NCBI RefSeq assembly: GCF_040685555.1
Contig: NZ_JBFBIK010000006.1
Span: forward strand, 62,001 to 126,000
From: Sphaerisporangium sp040685555
Lineage (GTDB): Bacteria; Actinomycetota; Actinomycetes; Streptosporangiales; Streptosporangiaceae
Reading direction: 5' to 3'
Length of the DNA: 64,000 bases
Shown: positions 35,380 through 42,914 of the stretch, piece by piece
Position numbering within the stretch: the first letter of the stretch is position 1
Layout: every line of letters begins with the position of its first letter
The notes under the pieces: generated by a model
Seen by the model: only the letters and a program-made list of their open reading frames with translations
The model's database searches: none
Told to the model about the DNA's origin: nothing
Made by a program: the position numbers and the translations under genes

Positions 35380-35395
35380 GTCGCCTTCCGGCGAC
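35380..35395 (-). terminator. Hairpin after whiB
   Basis: On the minus strand GTCGCC and GGCGAC pair around a GGAA tetraloop, ten bases after the whiB stop, followed by GGTTACGGTTTGAG. A compact terminator-like hairpin with a GNRA loop. Confidence 0.45.
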
Positions 35396-35404
35396 TACCG
35401 TGTG

Positions 35405-35662
35405 TCAGCCGGCCTCTCGCTTGATCCGGCGACGCTCACGCTCGGACAACCCTCCCCAGATGCCAAATCTCTCATCATGCTGTAGCGCGTATTCCAAGCA
35501 CTCGGCCCGCACCTCGCAGGACCGGCACACCTTCTTGGCCTCCCGGGTGGAACCGCCCTTCTCCGGGAAAAACGCCTCCGGATCCGTCTGCGCGCACAAC
35601 GCGCGCTCCTGCCATCCCAGCTCTTCCGCGCCGAGCACCTGTGCCATGACCAGATCGGTCAA
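35405..35662 (-). CDS. whiB: WhiB-family iron-sulfur regulator (WhiB2/WhmD type)
   Basis: The 85-residue protein has four cluster ligands, Cys23, Cys46, Cys49 and Cys55 (C-x22-C-x2-C-x5-C), the GIWGG turn at 67-71 and a basic C-terminus RERRRIKREAG for DNA contact. It binds a [4Fe-4S] cluster and controls septation and cell division with WhiA in Streptomyces, or division in mycobacteria. The TTG at 35662 was chosen because a perfect AGGAGGTG lies four bases upstream and the family begins TDLVMAQVLGAEELGWQ. An ATG five codons later is the alternative. The longer upstream frame is not supported. Confidence 0.94.
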   Translation of the reverse strand: MTDLVMAQVLGAEELGWQERALCAQTDPEAFFPEKGGSTREAKKVCRSCEVRAECLEYALQHDERFGIWGGLSERERRRIKREAG

Positions 35663-35666
35663 TGCA

Positions 35667-35674
35667 CACCTCCT
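35667..35674 (-). promoter_or_regulatory. Shine-Dalgarno deciding the whiB start
   Basis: AGGAGGTG is complementary to the 16S tail and lies four bases before TTG, making TTG the likely start in spite of being a rare codon. Confidence 0.8.
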
Positions 35675-35755
35675 GCCGATCGCCCGCCCGCCCCGCAACG
35701 GAGCCCCCCTTTTGAACACCTTCCTCAATACCCACCATGTGAAAGGCGTAACAAC

Positions 35756-35777
35756 ACAGCTGTAATTACACGCGTGT
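35756..35777. promoter_or_regulatory. Three overlapping palindromes upstream of whiB
   Basis: ACAGCTGT (35756-35763), TGTAATTACA (35761-35770) and ACACGCGTGT (35768-35777) are perfect palindromes that overlap one another, about 95 bases before the whiB start in an AT-richer patch. This may be a binding region for a developmental regulator. No match to a full BldD or MtrA consensus was found. Confidence 0.35.
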
Positions 35778-35926
35778 GCCGCGTGTGGCGTCAAGCAGCA
35801 GGGCAGTATCCGGGGAAAGACCAGCTCACCCCGGTATGCGGGCCTTGGCGGAATATGTGGCCGTCTTCGACGTATCCCGCTACGCGGGATCCGACGGCGT
35901 TCTGTTATCCCCGATCTTCAATGCCC

Positions 35927-38362
35927 TCAGCGGTCGGAACCGTACCAGCGTGTTCCCTGATCAACACCTGGACCTGCCTGTTCTCTACTTCCGCTTTCCT
36001 CTGGCCTTGCCTGGGCCGACCGGTCGGGGGCGTAGATGGCGGTCGGGTCGATCGGCTCGTCCCGCTGTCCCTGCGCCCCGGCCGGGGGCATGGGAGCGTT
36101 CAGCGGGTCGTTCTGGAACGCCTTGGGGTCGAACCGGGTCGTCCTCTCGGCGGCGGGGTCCTCCCAGGCCGGCTGCTGCGGCTGGTAAGGCGGCTCCGGC
36201 GCCTGCTGGTACGGCCGGTCCTGCTGCGGCTGGGGGTAGCCCTGGTCCTGCGGCTGGGGATACGCCTGGTCCTGCGGTCGCTGGTACGGCTGGTCCTGGG
36301 GCTGCGGATACGGCTGCTCCTGGGCCGGCCGGTACGGCTGCGCGTCCGCCGGGGGCCGCGAATAGCCCGAGGAGTCCCCCGCCGGCTGCGGGTGGCCGAA
36401 CGGGCTGCCGCTGTAGCCGGGCGCGTAGTCGGGCGTCCTCACCGGATGGGTGCCCGTGGTGTACTCCTGCGCGCCTTCCGAGGACGACCCGGCCTGCGAC
36501 TGCTGGTAGCTCTGCGCCTGCTGGTAGGCCTGCGCGATCTGCTGCTGGCGCGCGTCGGCGGCCTCGGCGTACAGCGGGGACGGCTCGGGCTGGTGGCCGT
36601 AGTCGGCGCCGGAGTACCCGCCGGCCGGCTGCGAGCCGGACTGGCCGTACGAACCGGTCAGACCGGTCAGACCGGTCAGACCGGTCAGACCATAAGAGGA
36701 CGGCTGGTCCAGCGGGCTCGGCTGCGGGCTGGTCTGGGAGTAGACCTGGGTCTGGTCCATCGGGTTCGCCTGCGGACCGGTCTGACCATATGACGAAGAC
36801 GGCTGGTCCAGCGGGCTGGGCTGCTGGCCATAGGTCTGCGGTTGGTCCAGGGGACCGGTCTGGCCGTACGAGGACGGCTGGTCCAGCGGGCCCGTCTGGC
36901 CATAGGCCGGAGCCTTGTCCAGCGGGTTCGTCTGCGGACCGGTCTGACCGTACGAAGACGGCTGGTCCGGCGAGCCCGTCTGGCCGTACGCCGGCGACTG
37001 GTCCAGCGGGCTCGGCTGCTGACCCGTCTGGCCGTAGGGGGTGGCGGCCTCGGGCGCGGGCCGGCCGTAGGCGTGGGGCTGATCGAAGGCGGTCGGTGCC
37101 GTGAGCGGCTCAGGCACGGCCTGGCGGGCACCGGTCGTGAAGGCGTCGTTCATGCCGAAGGCCCCCACCCCGCCGCCCGAGGGCGCGTACGACGATGCCG
37201 CCTGCGGAGCGTACGGGTCAGACCCTTGCGAAGCGTACAGATCGGACGCCTGCTGGCTCTGCTGGCTCTGCTGGCTCTGCTGGCCGTACGAGGCGTTGGA
37301 CTGCGGAGCGTACGGGGACGGGGGTTGCTGCCCGTACGACCCTGACGGCTGCGGGGCGGCGGACTCACCCTGGGAGCCCTGCGCGTACGGCTCGGACCTC
37401 AGGGCCGCCGCGTAGGCGTCGAGCGGCTGCGAGTGCTGGGGCGCGTAGGACGTGTCGCCGAGGGCGCCGGCCTCACCGGCGGGAGCGTACGGCCGTGCCT
37501 GCGGCTCCCCCTGCGGACCGAACTGCTGCTCCTGCGGACCGAACCGCTGCTCACCCTGCTGCCCGTATCGCGGCTGCTCACCCTGCTGGGCGAACTGCGG
37601 CTGGGGCTGCTCCCCTTGCTGGGCGAACTGGGGCTGCTCACCCTGCTGGCCGAACTGGGGCTGCGGGTTGTAGGGGTCGGGGACCGGCTGCTGCTGCGGG
37701 TAGGTCTCGGCCGGCCGCTGGTCGCCCTGCCCGTACGGCTGCTGGGGGGTGTGAGCCGGGGGCAGCGCGGGAAGCGCGGAGACCGGGGCGTTCTGCGCGG
37801 GCGCGTACGGCGGGTGCTCTCCGGGCCCGCCGAACCCCGGGTTCTCTCCCTGGAGAGGCTGCGGGGGGTACAGCCCCTGACCGTTGCCGTGGGGTGCCGG
37901 CTGCTCGGCGAAGCCCTGCCGGGGCCGCGCCGTCGAGGGCGCGCCGGGGGGCAGGATGGACAGCGCGTACACCAGGGCGACCGCGGTGAGGGCGAGGGCG
38001 GGCACGCCGGTCAGCAGGTACTCGATGATGCTCCAGCCGCCCGTGCCGCCACCGAGGAGCACGCCGATGAGGCTGATGAACCCGAAGAGCGCGGCGACCG
38101 CGAGCGCGGCGACGGCGACAAGGTTCACGAGCCGGGCACGCGGGGTGGGCTGTCCGAACCTCGTGACGAGCACGACGGCGCCGATCGCGAGCGCCAGGGC
38201 GAGTGGAGAGGTCAGCGTGCCGAGCGCGCCCGCCGACCTGGAGCCGAACGCCCCGTCTCCGAGGATCAGTCCCACGGCCGCGACGAGAACCTGTGCGCAA
38301 ACCACCGCAAGCATGATCCACGCCGCAGGCTCGCGGAGCCGTCCGGGCTCAACTTTCACCAC
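35927..38362 (-). CDS. Four-helix membrane protein with very long Gln/Pro/Tyr-rich low-complexity tail
   Basis: About 811 residues. The first 150 hold four membrane segments separated by short loops (one begins AAWIMLAVVCAQVLVAAVGL). The remaining 650 residues are low-complexity: QQGEQP units (about 37540-37670), PLDQPSSYGQTGP units (36700-37050), a run of four LTG triplets, and YPQPQDQ units (36190-36330). Tyr, Gln, Pro, Gly and Ser dominate and charged residues are few. The C-terminus returns to mixed composition (RFDPKAFQNDPLNAP). The start is one of two adjacent GTG codons near 38362 after GGGGGG. No enzymatic domain is visible. It lies between whiB and fbiA, which suggests but does not show a link with division or the envelope. 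Confidence 0.82.
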   Translation of the reverse strand: MVKVEPGRLREPAAWIMLAVVCAQVLVAAVGLILGDGAFGSRSAGALGTLTSPLALALAIGAVVLVTRFGQPTPRARLVNLVAVAALAVAALFGFISLIGVLLGGGTGGWSIIEYLLTGVPALALTAVALVYALSILPPGAPSTARPRQGFAEQPAPHGNGQGLYPPQPLQGENPGFGGPGEHPPYAPAQNAPVSALPALPPAHTPQQPYGQGDQRPAETYPQQQPVPDPYNPQPQFGQQGEQPQFAQQGEQPQPQFAQQGEQPRYGQQGEQRFGPQEQQFGPQGEPQARPYAPAGEAGALGDTSYAPQHSQPLDAYAAALRSEPYAQGSQGESAAPQPSGSYGQQPPSPYAPQSNASYGQQSQQSQQSQQASDLYASQGSDPYAPQAASSYAPSGGGVGAFGMNDAFTTGARQAVPEPLTAPTAFDQPHAYGRPAPEAATPYGQTGQQPSPLDQSPAYGQTGSPDQPSSYGQTGPQTNPLDKAPAYGQTGPLDQPSSYGQTGPLDQPQTYGQQPSPLDQPSSSYGQTGPQANPMDQTQVYSQTSPQPSPLDQPSSYGLTGLTGLTGLTGSYGQSGSQPAGGYSGADYGHQPEPSPLYAEAADARQQQIAQAYQQAQSYQQSQAGSSSEGAQEYTTGTHPVRTPDYAPGYSGSPFGHPQPAGDSSGYSRPPADAQPYRPAQEQPYPQPQDQPYQRPQDQAYPQPQDQGYPQPQQDRPYQQAPEPPYQPQQPAWEDPAAERTTRFDPKAFQNDPLNAPMPPAGAQGQRDEPIDPTAIYAPDRSAQARPEESGSREQAGPGVDQGTRWYGSDR
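36652..36687. repeat. Nine-base tandem repeat (four copies)
   Basis: GACCGGTCA units (the first with AACCGGTCA) repeat four times in frame, encoding Leu-Thr-Gly on the minus strand within the low-complexity protein. Each unit contains ACCGGT, itself a palindrome, so the array is prone to slippage. Confidence 0.9.
37251..37285. repeat. Nine-base tandem repeat (three full copies plus a partial)
   Basis: TGCTGGCTC units encode Gln-Ser-Gln type repeats on the minus strand in the same low-complexity protein. In-frame copy-number change would leave the frame intact. Confidence 0.85.
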
Positions 38363-38576
38363 AACTACCCCCCAATGGGTCCATACGGCACCCGCAGTTT
38401 CGCACATCTCCCCACTTCGAGGACGCCGGACCCAACAACCTCATTGATCACACAAGCCCCGTATGAAAGCCATTCAACCGTTTCCACAAGCCTGTGAGCA
38501 GGGGTTTTACAGATCACTTCGCCGATTGCCCCGGCCAGGGACCAGGCAAGAAGATGGCAATGGAACACTTGACAGC

Positions 38577-39503
38577 ATGCGCATCGTGTCCCTAGCGGGT
38601 GGAATCGGCGGCGCCCGTTTTCTTCGCGGACTCCTGGCCGCCATCCCCGACGCCGAGATCACCGTCATCGGCAACACCGGTGACGACATCACCCTTTTCG
38701 GCCTCCGGGTCTGTCCCGATCTCGACACCGTGATGTACACACTCGGCGGCGGCATCAACGAGGAGCAAGGCTGGGGGAGGGCCGGCGAGCAGCACCTGAT
38801 CAAGTCGGAGCTGGCCGCCTACGGCATGGAGCCGCAGTGGTTCGGCCTCGGCGACAAGGACATCGCCACCCATATAGTCCGCACTCAGATGCTGAGCGCC
38901 GGCTACCCGCTGTCGGCGATCACCGAGGCGCTCTGCACGCGCTGGCAGCCCGGCGTGCGCCTGATCCCCATGACCGACGACCGCGCCGAGACCCACGTGG
39001 TCGTCAACGACGAGGGGGGCCGCCGCGCGATCCACTTCCAGGAGTGGTGGGTGCGGCTGCGGGCGTCGATCCCGGCGGAGCAGATCCTTCTCGTCGGCGC
39101 CGAGGAGGCCAAGCCCGCGCCCGGCGTGATCGAGGCGATCGAGGCGGCCGACGTGGTGATCCTCCCGCCCTCCAACCCCGTGGTCAGCATCGGCACCATC
39201 CTGCAGATCCCCGGCATCCGCGAGGCCCTCGAAGCCAAGACCGTGGTCGGCGTCTCGCCCATCATCGGCGGCGCCCCGGTCCGCGGCATGGCCGACGCGT
39301 GCCTCACCGCGATCGGCGTGGAGACCAGCGCCCAGGCGGTCCTTGAGCTGTACGGCTCGCGCCTGGTCGACGGCTGGCTGGTCGCCGAGGAGGACAAGGA
39401 CGTCGCGCTCGACGGGGTCCGCGTGGTGGCCAGACCCCTGCTCATGAGCGACCTCGACGCCACCGCCGACATCGCCCGCGCCGCCCTCGAGCTGGCCGGA
39501 TGA
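38577..39503 (+). CDS. fbiA: 2-phospho-L-lactate transferase (F420 biosynthesis, CofD/FbiA)
   Basis: The 308-residue enzyme joins the activated phospho-lactyl or phosphoenolpyruvyl group to FO, giving F420-0 or dehydro-F420-0. It opens MRIVSLAGGIGGARFLRGL with the Gly-rich loop, then VIGNTGDDITLFGLRVCPDLDT, and ILPPSNPVVSIGTIL, all conserved in CofD. The ATG at 38577 lacks a clear Shine-Dalgarno; the upstream in-frame codons do not look like the family. It overlaps fbiB by four bases, the usual fbiAB arrangement. The guanylyltransferase that makes its donor substrate is not in the window. Confidence 0.95.
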   Translation: MRIVSLAGGIGGARFLRGLLAAIPDAEITVIGNTGDDITLFGLRVCPDLDTVMYTLGGGINEEQGWGRAGEQHLIKSELAAYGMEPQWFGLGDKDIATHIVRTQMLSAGYPLSAITEALCTRWQPGVRLIPMTDDRAETHVVVNDEGGRRAIHFQEWWVRLRASIPAEQILLVGAEEAKPAPGVIEAIEAADVVILPPSNPVVSIGTILQIPGIREALEAKTVVGVSPIIGGAPVRGMADACLTAIGVETSAQAVLELYGSRLVDGWLVAEEDKDVALDGVRVVARPLLMSDLDATADIARAALELAG

Positions 39504-40804
39504 GTGACGTGGAGACCGGCCGCGCCGGAGCCGGGCAGTCGATCACCGTCCAGGGGGTGCACGGGCTGCCCGAGGTACGGCCCGGCGACGACCTCGCCGA
39601 GCTGATCACGCGAGCCCTGCCCGGCCTGGCCGACGGCGACATCCTCGTCGTCACGTCCAAGATCGTCAGCAAGGCCGAGGGCCGCGTCCGGCAGGGCGAC
39701 AGCCGGGCGGCGGCCATCGCCGAGGAGACCGAGCGCGTCGTCGCGCGGCGCGGCGAGACCGTGATCGCCCAGACCCGGCACGGCTTCGTGATGGCCGCCG
39801 CCGGTGTGGACGCCTCCAACACCGAGCCCGGCACCGTGCTGCTGCTCCCCGAGGACCCTGACGCCTCCGCCCGCCGCATCCGGGCCGGCCTGAAGGCGAA
39901 CGCCGGGGTCATCCTGTCGGACACCTTCGGGCGTCCCTGGCGCAACGGCCTGACCGACGTGGCGATCGGCGCGGCGGGCGTCCGGCCGCTCGACGACTTC
40001 CGCGGCAGATCGGACACCTACGGCAACCCGCTGTCCGCTACGGTCACCGCGCTGGTCGACGAGATCGCGGCGGCGGCCGAGCTGGTCAAGGGCAAGCTCG
40101 ACGGGGTGCCTGTGGCGGTCGTCCGGGGCCTGTCCCACCTGGTGACCGCCGAGGACGGCCCGGGCGTCCGGCCGCTCGTACGGCCCGCCGACGAGGACAT
40201 GTTCCGGTACGGCTCCGCCGACGTGCTGTTCGCCCGCCGCACCATCAGGGAGTTCTCCCCCGAGCCTGTGGACCCGGCCGCGGTCAGGCGGGCCGTGAAC
40301 GCCGCGATCAGCGCGCCGGCCCCCCACCACACGACGCCGTGGCGTTTCGTGCTGCTGGAGTCGCCCTCGGCGCGCGAGAAGCTGCTGGACGCGATGCTGG
40401 AGGCCTGGATCCGCGACCTGCGCGCCACCGGCTTCACCGAGGAGTCGATCACGCGCCGGGTGCGGCGCGGCGACGTCCTTCGCCGGGCGCCCTACCTGGT
40501 GGTCCCCTGCCTGGTCATGGACGGCTCGCACACCTATCCCGACGACCGCCGCAACGCGGCCGAGCGCGAGATGTTCGTCGTCGCCATGGGCGCGGGCGTG
40601 GAGAACCTTCTGGTCCACCTCGCCGTCGAGGGCCTCGGCTCGGCCTGGGTGTCCTCCACGATGTTCTGCCGCGACATCGTACGGGAGGTGCTCGACCTAC
40701 CGGAGTCCTGGGACCCGATGGGCGCCGTCGCCGTCGGCCACCCGGCCGCCCCGCCCAGGCAGCGTCCCCCGCGCGACGCCGCCGACTTCATCGTCACCCG
40801 CTAA
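39500..40804 (+). CDS. fbiB: Bifunctional F420 gamma-glutamyl ligase and FMN reductase FbiB
   Basis: This 434-residue protein fuses an N-terminal CofE-type ligase (about 15-245), which adds glutamates to F420-0, to a C-terminal FMN-dependent nitroreductase-fold domain (about 250-430), which reduces dehydro-F420-0. Ligase motifs include ILVVTSKIVSKAEGR, LSDTFGRPWRNG and DVAIGAAGV. The reductase part has RRTIREFSPEPVD and SAPAPHHTTPWRF. The ATG overlaps the fbiA stop. The TAA at 40802 is followed in the same frame by 48 coding-like codons, described separately. Confidence 0.96.
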   Translation: MSDVETGRAGAGQSITVQGVHGLPEVRPGDDLAELITRALPGLADGDILVVTSKIVSKAEGRVRQGDSRAAAIAEETERVVARRGETVIAQTRHGFVMAAAGVDASNTEPGTVLLLPEDPDASARRIRAGLKANAGVILSDTFGRPWRNGLTDVAIGAAGVRPLDDFRGRSDTYGNPLSATVTALVDEIAAAAELVKGKLDGVPVAVVRGLSHLVTAEDGPGVRPLVRPADEDMFRYGSADVLFARRTIREFSPEPVDPAAVRRAVNAAISAPAPHHTTPWRFVLLESPSAREKLLDAMLEAWIRDLRATGFTEESITRRVRRGDVLRRAPYLVVPCLVMDGSHTYPDDRRNAAEREMFVVAMGAGVENLLVHLAVEGLGSAWVSSTMFCRDIVREVLDLPESWDPMGAVAVGHPAAPPRQRPPRDAADFIVTR

Positions 40805-40951
40805 TGGGAGCTACCGGGTCGGCGGGCGCTGGTTGTCTACAAGGCCGCCGCCGGAAAGCACATCGGCAACATCCTGGCCGAGCTCGACCTGCCCCCCGCC
40901 GAGGACGACCACCGCCGTGTCCTCGCGGTGGTCACCTGCCTGCGCGGCTGA
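40805..40951 (+). pseudogene. Coding-like remnant after fbiB, in the fbiB frame
   Basis: Directly after the fbiB TAA the same frame stays open for 48 codons and ends at TGA (40949-40951), for example VYKAAAGKHIGNILAELDL. From the Tyr codon onward nearly all third positions are G or C, as in real genes here. No ATG, and no GTG or TTG before the last few codons, is in frame. It may be the 3' end of a lost gene, or an extension reached by stop read-through. No family was recognised. Confidence 0.45.
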
Positions 40952-40971
40952 CCTTCTGGAGCGGCCCGGCC

Positions 40972-42744
40972 TCAGCCCGGCTTGACGCACGTGGGGTGGC
41001 AGAGGCGGCGGGCGAGGGCGCTGAGGAACACGTCGATGATCTCGCCGGCCGAGGTGGCCACGTGGAGGGACCCGTTCGTGATCGAGGTGATCTCGCGAAG
41101 CCCGGCGGTGTCCACGTTCTTGCCGAAGGCGAGCACGATGATCTGCACGGGGTGGTCGGGGTCCCAGTCCTGGCGGAGCCTGTCCGCCAGGTCCTGCCGT
41201 GAGAGCCCCTTGCCGTCGTCCTTGCCCGCCGTGATGATCAGCAAGGAGTTGTTCATCGCGGGGTCGTACTTGTCCGTCACCTCGCGGAACCCCGCGAAGA
41301 TCGAGTCGTAGAGCGAGCTGTCGCGGTCCTTGTAGGCCTTGAGCGTCTGGGTGAACCGGTCGAGGCGGCTCTGCCTGGTGAACTGGTCGTCCGCGCCGTC
41401 CGGCTGCGTGATCGGCCCGAGCCTGACCAGGGAGCGGTAGCCCTTGCCGCCGCCCAGCCCGTCCGCGAACTCCCACAGGCCCATCCGGGTAGAGCCGGGG
41501 AAGAGCTGGAGCCCGAGGTGGGTGGCCTGGAGCGCCACCGACAAGGGGGTGTCGCCCTTGGCTCCGGCGATGGGCTCGGCCATGTGCTTGGCGGCGTCGG
41601 CCAGCACCAGGATGTTGCTGGGCGGCGCGAGCCGGCTCCACGCGTCCAGGGCCTCGTCGATCATCAGTGGGGTGATCGACGGGCGCGGCCTCGGGCGGCC
41701 GGACGGGATCTCAGGTCCCGCGTTCATCGGCGCGTCCATGCCGTCGGGGAGGCGGAACCCGCCGCCGCGCACCGCCGCCCTCACCTCCGGGGAGGTCAGC
41801 CAGTTCCCGAAGAGCCGCGCGCCGGCCGCGTCGGCGGGGTCCGCGGAGGTGACCACGTACGGATAGTCGAGGATGATCGTGCCCTCTTTGGGGGTGAGCG
41901 CCACGACCGGATCGGGGGACGGCGTCCGGTTGTGCAGCCACACCGACTGCTCGGGCACGACGACGACCGGCCGCTTCCAGAACGAGTGGTCGTCCACGGC
42001 GGCGAGCATCGAGCGGTAGTCGGGGGCCGAGCCCGCCTGCGCCATCCGGACGAAGGCCGTCAGCTCCTTGTCGCCCTGGTCTCCCTCGCCCGCGATGTCC
42101 CTGGCCGCGGCCACGGTGGCGATGCCCGCCCCCGCCACCGACGGGTCCGGGATGCGGACGATGTCGGGCTCGTCCCCGGTCGGCTGGAGCCGTCCTCTCG
42201 CCGTGGCCGGGAAGATCATCTCCCAGCTCATGTCGGTGTTCCTGGTGGCGAACCGCTGGGCCAGGGAGCGCCTGGTCGCGAACACCAGCGGCGAGGCGGC
42301 CATCACGGTCTCGCTGGGCGCCATGCTGGGTGCGCCCTGCTTGCGCGCGAGCCGTATCCAGGCGGAGGAGTCGGCGATCCAGGCGTCCGGCCGGTGGGCG
42401 AGCACCCCGGCGCGGTCGCCGATCAGCGTGCGCAGCACGGGTGCCGGGGACTGCTCGGTGACCTGCACGAGCACGCAGCGCCCGTCCACGGCGGCCCTGG
42501 TCGCGTTGAACCCCTCGGCGGCCTCCATGGCGACAGGGGCGATGTCCACCGCGGCGTCCACGCCGACGAGCACCGGATCGCGGGACGAGCACGAGCCCGC
42601 CCCGCGCCGGCCGACCACAACGAGCACCCCGGCGACCAGGACGACGACGATGACCGCGGCCAGCACGCCGCGGCGCCCGGTCCGCCGGCGCGGGGGCTCG
42701 AAGACCGGTTCCGCGCGGTGCCGACCGTGTCGACCAGACGCCAC
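40972..42744 (-). CDS. Membrane-anchored solute-binding plus VWA-like domain protein
   Basis: About 590 residues: a basic N-terminus, one membrane segment near 20-45, a bacterial extracellular solute-binding-like domain (about 50-345) and a VWA-like domain (about 380-580). VWA domains usually bind metal through DxSxS; here the place reads ILVLADAAKHM, and the later acidic position reads IITAGKDDG, so the metal site is degenerate. The GTG at 42744 has AAAGG seven bases upstream; an ATG at 42774 and a codon at 42819 are in frame. It sits between fbiAB and fbiC but has no obvious F420 motif. Similar proteins are common in actinobacteria with unknown roles. Confidence 0.8.
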   Translation of the reverse strand: MASGRHGRHRAEPVFEPPRRRTGRRGVLAAVIVVVLVAGVLVVVGRRGAGSCSSRDPVLVGVDAAVDIAPVAMEAAEGFNATRAAVDGRCVLVQVTEQSPAPVLRTLIGDRAGVLAHRPDAWIADSSAWIRLARKQGAPSMAPSETVMAASPLVFATRRSLAQRFATRNTDMSWEMIFPATARGRLQPTGDEPDIVRIPDPSVAGAGIATVAAARDIAGEGDQGDKELTAFVRMAQAGSAPDYRSMLAAVDDHSFWKRPVVVVPEQSVWLHNRTPSPDPVVALTPKEGTIILDYPYVVTSADPADAAGARLFGNWLTSPEVRAAVRGGGFRLPDGMDAPMNAGPEIPSGRPRPRPSITPLMIDEALDAWSRLAPPSNILVLADAAKHMAEPIAGAKGDTPLSVALQATHLGLQLFPGSTRMGLWEFADGLGGGKGYRSLVRLGPITQPDGADDQFTRQSRLDRFTQTLKAYKDRDSSLYDSIFAGFREVTDKYDPAMNNSLLIITAGKDDGKGLSRQDLADRLRQDWDPDHPVQIIVLAFGKNVDTAGLREITSITNGSLHVATSAGEIIDVFLSALARRLCHPTCVKPG

Positions 42745-42914
42745 GGGTTCGCCTTTCGGTGTCTCGTGTTGCATGTCTCGTGTTTCGGGGAGGAGTCGGA
42801 CGATTCTCCCAACGGACACCGTAGGCAGCGCAAGTATCCCTAAGGCGGAAATGTAGAACTTGTTATAACCGTGTCTGGAAAGCCCCCGGCTGGCGGGTCA
42901 TGGACGGGACGCGG

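Noticed and set aside
36685..37345. Short frames opposite or out of frame with the Gln-rich protein
   Set aside because: They reflect the repetitive DNA of that gene and have no independent start signals.
36190..37670. CRISPR array suspected from the repeats
   Set aside because: The repeats are in-frame, degenerate and lack unique spacers of constant length; they encode the low-complexity protein.
38500..38576. TTGACA just before the fbiA ATG as a -35 box
   Set aside because: It ends two bases before the start codon, so it cannot be a -35 for this gene.
42745..42819. Earlier start codons of the solute-binding/VWA gene
   Set aside because: The extra residues lack family resemblance, and the GTG at 42744 has a better-placed Shine-Dalgarno; the choice remains uncertain.
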